Below are positions 53,349 to 62,991 of a stretch of 64,000 bases of DNA, in pieces. The DNA is from Cordilura impudica. Lineage: Eukaryota; Arthropoda; Insecta; Diptera; Scathophagidae. Each line of letters opens with the position of its first letter. Position 1 is the first letter of the stretch. Position numbers and translations under genes: made by a program. The notes beneath the pieces were generated by a model. That model was not told the origin of the DNA. It did not search any database and worked only from the letters and a program-made list of their open reading frames with translations. The stretch spans positions 225,921,205 through 225,985,204 of the forward strand of contig OY821517.1 of NCBI GenBank assembly GCA_963682025.1. Direction: 5' to 3'.

Positions 53349-56300
53349 TGTAAAGGCGTTTGCTTCAGCATTTTCCTAAACTTAAATTCACTAATAAATT
53401 ATATTTTTTTTATAAGATCATTTAAAATATTTTAAATTTTTCACCACTTAGCTTTACTTAATTCCTATCACATAATTGACGTTTATACGCACTTTTGTTT
53501 ACGCATGAATTATTAGATTTTGGGAAAAATAGCGTTAGATGTTCAATTTAGTCAAATCATGTTGTAAAGCGAAGCTTTCGTGAAAAATCAAGACATTACT
53601 GTCTACCTTTTCAACATCTAACCGCCATCGAATGAAGGTGATTTCTTTTCTAAGTTGCTGATTTTTTTCAAATAAAAGTTTTTCGTTAACCCTAGATAGT
53701 GTGAAGAAAAGGAGATCGAATTGTAAGTACAAAATTACATCTTCAAGTTAATTTTCGCTTGGTTAATTTCTCCTCTAACATGAGTATTATTTTTTTTTGA
53801 TTTGTAGATTTTTTTTTTCCTTCATTTAATTAATACCCAAATTTAATTGTTGGATACGTTTTTCGAAAGGCAGGAATTGATCTGCAAGTTCAAAAAAAAA
53901 AATACGATATTTTATAGATCAGGTAAATTTAATAACTTAACTATGATTTTTATAGACAATCCATTAATGTTTTTCTATCTCTATTTAGAGAGTTCATTTA
54001 TTTCATCTATTGTGGAGGGTGCAAAATGTACTTTTTTTTATTTATGGTGCCAATCTTTAATGGTAACTATTGCATTACTCTCTCTTTTTTGTACTTAAAA
54101 ATTCACATAATTTTAACCTTTTATATAGTTTTGGCACTTAATTGTGTTTTATTACACTAACAAATTGATCGGTATGAGCTTTTGCCTAATTGGAATATAG
54201 AAGTTTCGTTTGGTTCTCAATTTTTTTAACATCAGCATTAACCTCCTCAGTAAGGTGAGAGTATCATTCAGTGCGGTGTCATCATTCGGTGTGCGGGTGA
54301 AATTGCTGGTTTAGAATGCAATTGAATTGCTTCAATATATTGCTTAATCCTAAATGGACGATTGATTATCCAGTGAAATTTCTATATAAAAACAAAAAAA
54401 AAACAGTGAACGAAAAATAAGCCTTACGCTCGTCTAATTTTTTTATATCAGCTTATTTTACCTTACCCTTCGCCGATTATTATATACATATATACTTAAT
54501 ATGTAGGTATGTGCTAACCAACTAAACCACAAAAAAAAAAAAAAAATTAAAACGAAAAGTGACATTAACAAAAAAAAAAAAAAAAAAGAGAGAAAACAAC
54601 AAAATTAAAAGTAAAAATTGATTATAGTGTAATTACTTTGAATTTCTATATGTAGAAGAAAAAGGAAAAGAATTTAAAATTATTTTTGCTTGACAGTGTA
54701 AAAGAATTTCTTTTTTGTTAAAATCGTATTACAATATGCATTGTACATATTTACATTTTGCATAGTAGGTGAATATGTATACATGTGTACAAACATACAG
54801 ACAAGCAAGAATTCTTTTCATTGTTTTCTTCTTCTGGCAATGCTGTTGATTTTCTTTCATAATTTCTTTAAATAATGTTTTATTTCCCTTTAAATCGCTG
54901 TTAAAAACAAAAAAAAAAAACAAAAGAAAAAAAAGACAAAAAATAAAAAAAAAAAAAAATTAAAAAAAAAATAATATCAGATGAATCATGTTGCTAACAA
55001 CAATTTCAAAATACATAAAGTTATTGTAAGCTAAATATTGTCCTAAAAGCGTTTCAGTGCTTCAGAACAAATTTAATTGCTCTCTTAAGAAGAATGTTGC
55101 TAAGCATAGCCTATCTCCTTATGTGTAAATAATCAAAGAGATTCGCTTAAGAATTAATTCGACAGACAACTCCAACAACATGTATGCTGTGCACTGCGAA
55201 AGATCTTTCGACGTGGGAACAACAACAACATTGATGTAAGTGTCTTTTTGTTTATATTTATATTTCATTTACCTTTTGTTCTTCGCTTTCAACTTGCAAT
55301 TAAATCTTTTTATTTAGAAGTAAACGAGTGACCAGACTAAAATTTAATAACCAATTCTAAATTTCAATTGACAATTAATTAATATGATTGTTACTGCGTC
55401 ATATGGAAAAAAAAAATTTTTTTTTTGTATTATTAAATTTTAGAACGGTCGAATTTTATATTACGTTTCCTTTCTTGATTTGTTTTTTAAAGTCATTGTC
55501 CCGTTAATCACAACAGAATATAAATACATTCCATGGAGTACTGAAACTTTGCTTTTGCATATTATTTTTTTTTTTTTGATCCTATCAATGCAAATTTGAT
55601 TCAATTGATTTACTAGTCTTTTCATTAAATTACCCACAAATTTTAATACTTTTAATATCATTTCAATTATACTTTTTACTTTCTTCCTATGGATTCATTA
55701 AATTGAAATGAGGAATCCACTAATTGAATGGCATAATTTGAATCATTGTTTTTTTATTGTTGTGATTTCAATTAAATTTTTTTGAATTACTGTAATCAAT
55801 TAAAATATTTTTTTTGTAAAAACAAATAAAAAGGTGGCTTTAATTATAATATAAAATAGTAGAACCTGAATATTAATAATATTTTTTTTTATAACTGAAT
55901 TATTATTATTATCATTTTGTTTATTTTTATTATTATCATTTTGTTTATTTTTACATAATATAGTTCATAAATGATATTTTATAAATATTTCGGTAATACA
56001 ACTTTAAGTTTTGGTTCTAAATGACTTTAGTTTTAAATAAATCAATATGATTTGTGACTAAATTTAAATTCATCTGTTTGATTTAAAACTTTTGGTTTTT
56101 CACTTGCTGTGTCAGTAATGGGATTTCTAAATGTAACTTTTATTCGGTTTTTAATTTAGTTAGAGATCATGGTAGGGTGGGCATTATATATCTGTAACAT
56201 CCAAGATATACTTTTGATACTTTCGGTACAGATTGCTTTTAATTTTTAGGTACAATGGTTTTTTTCCCCTTTTTTCCTCCCCTATCTTATTCTTCAGCAT

Positions 56301-56466
56301 GCATAACTTTAAAATTTTACTGTAGCAATGTTGGGACGAATACAGCAGGCACCGAACCTCCCCTCCGACGAGCAAAAGCTGGACCAAGTGCATGCAATCG
56401 CCTTGCTTTAGTACTCAGAATAACATCTGCCAATAAAGCCTGAATTTTACTTCGTTATATGCTACA
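53349..56466 (+). mobile_element. 3' LTR of long-LTR Ty3/gypsy element
   Basis: It spans 3118 bp from TGTAAAGGCG to ATATGCTACA, uninterrupted. It matches the 5' LTR with scattered substitutions and homopolymer changes, lacks the 36-bp segment near 53446 and carries about 50 extra bp near 56328-56377. AT-rich throughout, with no gene recognised. TATATAAAA at 54383-54391 could be the promoter, and AATAAA at 56432-56437 the polyadenylation signal. Confidence 0.9.
54383..54391 (+). promoter_or_regulatory. TATA-like box in 3' LTR
   Basis: TATATAAAA, with CAGTGAACG about 25 bp further on as a possible start. The same pair is in the 5' LTR (37842). Inferred only from sequence. Confidence 0.3.
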
Positions 56467-56902
56467 GATCTTAGTCAAATTGGGTTTGTATGTGTTTATT
56501 ACATCCATTAATGAATAGTCCAAAGAAGGTCCCTATGGGACAACTCTTGGTCATAGGCCCCATATAGAGCTGCTTCCCGATCTTCATTTAAATCTATCAA
56601 AAAACAAAAATAATGCACTGATTCATCTCAAATTTTGTTTGTATATATTTTCGCAAAACACATGAGACTTTACCAGCCATGGTCAGGATCGGTCCATTTT
56701 TGGACCTAGTCCCCATATAGACATAGCATTCGATATGAACTTTTTCATATCTGCAGCCAAAAAAATTAATAAAAATGCCACTCAAATTTGGTTTATGCTT
56801 ATTTTCTATAACCAATTAGTTGGGCCTAAGAGATAGGGTCTCTAAACGCATGGTGTAGGGTATCGTATAGTCGATCTAGACCGACTATAATTTTCTTACT
56901 TG
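56467..56902 (+). mobile_element. DINE-1-like element, 3' part (copy 2)
   Basis: Starts with the second GATC of the Ty3/gypsy target duplication and runs to the DINE end CTTACTTG. The terminal palindrome (56866-56889) has one mismatch compared with the perfect version at 15034. Confidence 0.75.
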
Positions 56903-57022
56903 TTTTTTGTTGCCTTTTTGTTTGGTTTGTTATTTTATTTTATTTACTTATAATTTTATATACATACTGCTCACCTGTAATAATATTTAAATAGCATGAG
57001 TTCTGAATTTTTATGTCAATCT
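56903..57022 (+). mobile_element. 3' LTR of BEL element, right part (copy 2)
   Basis: Same as 15071-15190: the far end of the BEL 3' LTR that began at 36175, ending near TTTTTATGTCAATC. Confidence 0.65.
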
Positions 57023-58094
57023 CCTGAATTGTGGCAATCGAATCGCAAGTGTGTAGAAGATACAAAGGTGACGAAGAGCTCCTTGGTGAATATTATGATC
57101 TTTCTACACGTGTCGTAAGCACTAATCTCTTTGGGTTGAAGCGTTTTTCGAAACATAGAAGATTAAGAAGATATATTGGGTAGATATGTCAACAATTTGA
57201 AGCTAAAGGGTACATAAATACGCCGTATGAATGGTGAACTGATGGTAAAAGAAAATTAAGAGGCCGAAAGATTAACTATGCAGTCAATACAAAAACAGCG
57301 TTTTTTGATGAATTATTTTGCATTTCGAGAGGAGCAGCCATACCTACAAGTAGATGCTGGAGGGAAAAACCTATTAATTCACTGGTATTATGAGCGTTCA
57401 AAGGCACATTAACGATCATACATTGATTTCTGAAGTATGACTTAAATATTGGATTCTGTCTATTCGAGTTGTTTTGAATAGTGTGAAGGCAGCTCACTGT
57501 GGCCGCAATGTATGAAAATGTAAACCGCTTCAACCCATTATCGGTCCTCTGCGCAAAGATCATTACTTTGATACTGTGAACTCGTGCTCTTCATTTGGAG
57601 ATCAGCCAACTGATTCGTATTTGCATTTTATAATAGAAATTTTATAAATCGTCGTGGTGTACGTGTCAAAATTTGAAGTGACAGTGGAATTAATGTTCTT
57701 AGTATCCCCAAGGAGCTTGGTAAAGAAGACAATTTTATTGACTTTAAAAAATTAAATGCAGAATTTTGCACAATCTTAATAATTGTTTATGGAAACGTTG
57801 GGCTTTGAAGTACCTTCCCGAATTGACTCGTAGAACAAAATGGTGTCGTCACACTAAGCTTATATCATCAGGATCTTTAGTTTTGAATTGTGAAACCGAT
57901 CTGGCCTGATCTAAGAGGAAGAGGGGATGCATCCATAAGTTATGCGTTGGTAAGGAAGAAGTGGCGAGGCCAGCCGAAGTGAATGCCGGTAATGGTGCGT
58001 TGCGGCATCCTGTTTCAAAACTGTCAATCCTGGACGTTGAAAGTTGTGGTGAAGTGGGATCCAGAATTGGGTCCACTTCATACTTTCTCATCTA
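57023..58094 (+). pseudogene. Decayed BEL/Pao integrase and C-terminal domain (copy 2)
   Basis: Duplicate of 15191-16260 with the same broken integrase words (TRALHLEIS; SDSGINVLSIPKEL; LPELTRRTKW; DUF5641-like GSLVLNCETDL and RPAEV). Small differences exist, for example near 57625-57635, where a short stretch is replaced. It is not functional and is probably the tail of the element whose RT fragment lies at 27509. Confidence 0.65.
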
Positions 58095-59165
58095 TTACTT
58101 AAATTTATGAGCTGAATTTTTATTTTTTCAAAAGACGACACTGCCTAACTTATTTCCTATCTTTATGTTGATAGAACGATCTATTTTTATCAAATTCACG
58201 TTGTTCCCTCTTTTGAATTACTTTCGTACCTCAAAACCTGAACACAAACCTTTGAAATATCGTGTCTCGAAATTACAATAACCTGAACATGTCTTCTTAA
58301 GCTTTAAAGAACAGAAAATAAATAAATAAATAAACTAAATACAAAAAATTACTTAAAATACTTCAAATTCGTATAATCGGAATCTAAATATCTAAAAAAT
58401 AAATAAATACATAAATAAATAGTAACAAATAAATAAAAATAATAAATACCTATTTTTAAACCAAATTTTTAAATCGAAGGTCGGTAATTAAAAAAATCAC
58501 TTGACAAGTCGAATATTTTGTAACTGTTTTTATCAGGAAAATTAAAAAAAATTCGATTTATACTGTTTTAACTTCAAACTATCCTTTTTTAGGGGCGCAC
58601 TGTGGGCCATATTTTGTGAAGCCGGCCAAAAATCATTTTTTATGGCTACCGATTTTAAAGTTATGTTATTCTTTGAAAGTAAATACCAGTGAACCTTGGG
58701 AGCCAAAAAAAATTGCAACTCTATTTCAACTATATGACAGCGAACAGGGTCTTCGAAAATAGACTTTCTCAGTATTTTGCTAAAATTAAATTTTGTTTGT
58801 AAATTTTAATTTTTAAATGACTGTAACTTTTTGTTTTCAAAGATTTTAAAGTAAAACAAATTTTGTATTATTTTGTAAGTTCTAAGCTATTAATGTTAGA
58901 AATATAGTCACTGAGTCGTGTAAAAATAAAAAAAAAAAATTTAAATGATCAAAATTTCCCGAAAATCTCCTACTTAATAGAGCATAACTCCAGCCCATCA
59001 AAAGCCATCAAAAATGGCCTTGCACTCTTCTGTAGTACAACCCCCCCCCCCTACACTCCTATACCCCATTGTATACCCGCCAGTTTCCGCCCGTGTGCAA
59101 CAATTTCTCTGACCCAAGGTCAGATATTTTGTGCAAAATCTATGAATACGAAAGTTTTCCAATAT
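58095..59165. other. AT-rich spacer, no gene seen (copy 2)
   Basis: Matches 16261-17225, with an extra ~47 bp near 58240-58285 and an extra ~55 bp after the poly-C run (about 59057-59112). TAAA repeats and a poly-C run are the only visible structure. Confidence 0.6.
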
Positions 59166-59316
59166 GTGGTTAGGGTATAATGAGTTTGTCCTGATGTTTG
59201 TAACTACCTATAATATTGGACATATACCCATCTTTTGCTATACATATCGACTCAAAATCAAAATCATTTGCTGAGTCGACTTAACGCTGTCCGTCCGTCC
59301 GTCTGTGTGTTATGAA
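59166..59316 (+). mobile_element. Second DINE-like family, 5' fragment (copy 2)
   Basis: Duplicate of 17226-17375 with GGGTATAATGAG and GTCCGTCCGTCTGTGTG words. The match to copy 1 continues to 59376 (TATACTGA) and then stops abruptly. Confidence 0.6.
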
Positions 59317-59825
59317 TACAAAAGTTGGTCGTACTGTGTATTTATTTTGCGTGAGTTTATTTGTTTTTTATACTGACACAAAAAGGACACGTTAGAGTTG
59401 ACACGAGTTATTATATACTTATAAAAAAGGGTTGAGACATAATGTACTTAATTGTTAAATTATATTAATGGGTAAAATCTTTTTTTATTTTGACAGGTAC
59501 ATTTAAATAGGTATTTTTCAAAAACATTAATAGTCGGAACAAAATTTAAATAGTTAAATGGTAAAAAAAACTATTGCGACACACCTTTTTAAGATATGAG
59601 CAGGTATGATTCACCTTTTAAAAGGGGTTAGGGTCTGGTAATAAGAGATAAAAAATTTTTATGTTACATAATTGGAAGAAAGAGTATTAATAATAACGTT
59701 TCCACAATTATTATTCATTACAGTTTGAACAATGGCTAAGTAATAAATAAAAAAAATAAAATTGAAATAATTGAAAAATAGTAAAAGCGAGCCTAGGCGC
59801 ACAAAGAGAAGTTTTGAATTTGAAG
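59317..59825. other. End of duplicated block and unassigned DNA
   Basis: Bases up to 59376 match 17440; after that the sequence is unique in the window, AT-rich, and shows no gene or repeat that I recognise. Confidence 0.5.
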
Positions 59826-59975
59826 TTTTTTTTTTTTATTCTCGTATTTTATTTATTGAATCTTCACTTACATAATGTGAACTAACAATAAGTGTTCAAC
59901 TATTAAACCTAAAATTAAGAATAAAGCCTAGCCAGAGCCAGACAAAAATTTCATTTGTTCATATATTAAAAAATA

Positions 59976-60396
59976 TATGTATATCGCACCTGTAACTCTA
60001 AAGTGAGTCAACTCAAAATTTACAAATTTTCAGTAGAGGAAAAAAACGGTTTTTTTTAATATTTACTCTAAAATTTAAAAACAGTTGTTTAATTGTAAAG
60101 AATTGCGAATAATAAGTATACAACAGTAGTTGTTTATGCGATTTTTTCAGTGATCAGCAAAAATAACAATTCTTTTGGGTGGAACTCAAAATATGTCTTG
60201 TTAGTGGATTGTAAAGAAGCTACTCCTATAACACAAAGAGGGTTATAACTGTATTTTTTTTTTGCGAAAGACTAGAAAAATCGATGTAAGATTTTTACAG
60301 TGGATAGACAACCACTGTGTATCATTTTCTTGCAAAAAGTGAAAATTGAAGAATTTTGAGTTGACTCACTTTAGAAGTACAGGTGCGGTATACATA
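59976..60396. mobile_element. Foldback/MITE-like element in Jockey 3' UTR
   Basis: The arms TATGTATATCGCACCTGTA...AAAGTGAGTCAACTC (from 59976) and its complement (GAGTTGACTCACTTT...ACAGGTGCGGTATACATA, ending 60396) are inverted copies over about 60 bp with few mismatches. The 300-bp centre is AT-rich and non-coding. The arms are unrelated to those of the element at 7869. A target duplication is not clear. Confidence 0.75.
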
Positions 60397-60429
60397 ATAA
60401 AAAATAATAATCATTTTATAGTTTTAGTA

Positions 60430-62991
60430 CAAGGCTCGCCGTGTCTCTCTTTCTAAGTCACTGATGGCCGCGATTTTCTAGCAAGTTACGCACAAAATTA
60501 TTGGGATGCTCTTTCAGTCTTCTTAACTAGCTTTGAGCATGCTTTGTAATTTCATCTTTGACAAAGTTTACATTCAACTCGGAGTGTATATTGGAATATC
60601 TCACATACCATGATGCGCCGGTTATTATTCTTAAAATATTATTGTGCTTTCTTTGAATTTTCTCTACATTGGAAGCAGAGGCAGTACCCCAGAGTTGTCC
60701 TCCATAGGACCATATTGGTTATATAATCGAATTGTATAACAAAAGTTTGCACTAAAGGCTAAGTTTAGAGTTTCTTCCAATTAACCAATTGAGTTCAATA
60801 GTTTTTAATTTCATCTGGGTTAACTTCGCATCTATGTGATTTCTCCACGTGAGACGACGGTCAAGATGTATTCCTAGATATTTAACGTTATCTTGTTGAT
60901 TATTTATTTGAATTAATCGACAACTTTCTCTTCTTAGCGTGAAAGTAACATGTATGCATTTTTGGTAATTCACCTTAACCTTCCACTTTTTTAACCAGGT
61001 CTCTAATTCATTGATATGATTTTGCAATATTCTGGATGCATCATGTGGGTTGTTATGAATGCTTAATATTGTTGTGTCATCAGCAAATATTGATGTATGT
61101 GTACTGATATTAGTTGGCATATCTGATGTGAATAAGATATACAAAAGAGGCCCCAAAATGCCACCTTGAGGTACTCCAGCTTTTATAGTTTGTGGTGTGC
61201 TTATAATTTAAAATTTTCGGTTTGTAATATAGCTCTCGAGTAACTTGTGTGTATTGCAGGGTAAAATAGTTTTAATCTTAAAGAGTAAAGGTTTATTCCA
61301 AACTTTATCAAAGGCTTGTGAAACATCAATAAAAGGTGCGGACAATACTTCTTCTCTTCGTACGCCCTTTGAATTCACTTGCCAGTCTATGAACTTGTTC
61401 AATAGTGCCATGTTGTTTTCGAAAGCCAAATTGATGAGCTGGAATAGGGTTGCATGTGTTACAGTTATGTTTAATTGATTTACGAGTAGTTTTTCGAAAA
61501 GTTTTGATAAATTGGATAATATTCTGATAGGCCTTGGTATCATTTTAACGAGAGAAACTTTCCATTATGGGAGATAATATTCTAGGCGTAATATAGCATT
61601 GAAAATAAAAAGAATAATTCTTAGTGGTACACGGGGTAATTCTAATTACTGATTTTATCAATTCCAAATGCTTTTTTAGGGTTTAGTTCAACAATTGCCT
61701 TTTCGACCTCACGAATCTCAAAACGGGTGGTACAGCTGTTACATCTGGTAAAATTGGTGCAAACTCCACTCTAACACTTGGATCATCTGGAGTGAAAACA
61801 TTTTTCAGATGTTCAACAAACAGTTCTCCTTTTTCAATATCATTTCTTGCCCAACTTCGGTTTGGTTTTCGTAGAGGAGGCTTAGGTACAACAGGTCTTT
61901 TTAAAATTTTGGTTGCACGCCTAGGGAGTAGTCTGGTTTTGCTGTGGATTCAAGATTTTCTAAAAATCTGTTTAATGAGTTGGTTCTCTGTTCTTCGAGT
62001 AATCTTTGTAAATTATTTGTGCATTCTTTCAATCGAGCCTTGAGATGTGGAGATCTGTGCAGTTGCCATTCTCTACGAGCTCTTCGTTTTTCATGGAGGA
62101 GTCGTTCAACATCAACAGAAAAAACAGAATTATATCTATTCTGTCGGGCGGGTTTAGTAACGAGTAGAGCAGCTACTTTGAGATTCGATTAAAAATTTTT
62201 GAGCGAGAGGTTAATATCATTTGGCGTTCTTAGCGATATATTTTCTGAGCAATGTGTACTGATATACTTCTTATATTTCAACCAGTCAGTTCCCTTGCCT
62301 GTAAGTGGTAATTCACCAGTCGGGGTAGCATTTCCAGAGTAAAAAGGGAACCAATAGTAGGAGTGTGATCAGATGAGAGCTCCAGAGGGTACTCTATACG
62401 TACAATATTTCTAGCAATATTTTTTGTCACTCCAAAATCAATTAGATCTGGTAATTTATTACGGTCTGATGGCCAATATGTCGGTTCTCCGCTAGATATT
62501 ACATCGATATTAATTTTAGCAATAGTACCATACAATACACGGCCTCTTGGGGTAATACTGCGTGACCCGCAGAATGTGTGCTTGGCATTATAATCGCCAG
62601 GAAACGCATACCTAGAGATTCGAAGTAAGTTATGAATTTATTATTTGTAATTGTATATCTTGGGGAGCATAAATTGATGAAATCACTAGATTTGTACCAA
62701 ACTCTTCTACACAAATTGCAAAGGCTTGAAGATAATCCACACAGATATCGCTCATAAGATGATGTTTTATACGAGCTTTAATAAGAATACATGAGCCTCC
62801 GCATGATGTGCCTCTAGGATCCTTCGTATCGTATAGTGTGTATCCACGGATTGAAAAAGAGCTGCGAGGGGTAAATGAGTTTCAGAAACAAGCATGATGT
62901 CAGTTTGCTTGTTTCTGAGAAAGTAATCTAGTTCATTTTTATGTTGGCTTATGCCGTTAGCGTTCCAGAAACATATGTTCAGACTGTTCAC
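60430..62991 (-). pseudogene. Jockey-clade ORF2: endonuclease and reverse transcriptase, broken
   Basis: On the minus strand the endonuclease begins LNICFWNANGISQHKNEL and has LVSETHLPLA (62991-62850). Its later parts are in other frames (62714-62499, 62535-62278). RT has LSNLSKLFEKL and VSQAFDKVWNKPLL (61543-61208), then the catalytic FADD (about 61073-61090) in the piece 61156-60752. The C-terminal domain continues in a further frame, with QPIWSYGGQLWG and WYVRYSNIHSEL (about 60730-60590) and the Jockey words FVKDEI and LKEHPN. The stretch 62277-61544 is decayed. The first codon is GTG where the Jockey start ATG would overlap the ORF1 stop, so even translation start is damaged. At least five breaks make it inactive. 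Confidence 0.85.

Larger units (their letters stand above)
36763..56466 (+). mobile_element. Long-LTR Ty3/gypsy element (Osvaldo/Ulysses type), nested host of I-type element
   Basis: This is a complete LTR retrotransposon flanked by a 4-bp GATC duplication (36759-36762 and 56467-56470) in a DINE; the empty site is seen at 14635. The LTRs start TGTAAAGGCG and end ATATGCTACA. The 5' LTR is 3106 bp once the I-type insertion is removed, and the 3' LTR is 3118 bp. The internal part (46741-53348) holds a tRNA-Lys-type primer-binding site, leader, gag, pol and a polypurine tract, with no env. Removing the insertions leaves about 12.8 kb. Very long LTRs, the tRNA-Lys primer and the pol order resemble Drosophila Osvaldo and Ulysses; this assignment is an inference from structure. 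Confidence 0.85.

Noticed and set aside
61792..62192. Plus-strand frames of about 80 codons
   Set aside because: Antisense to the decayed Jockey endonuclease-RT linker.
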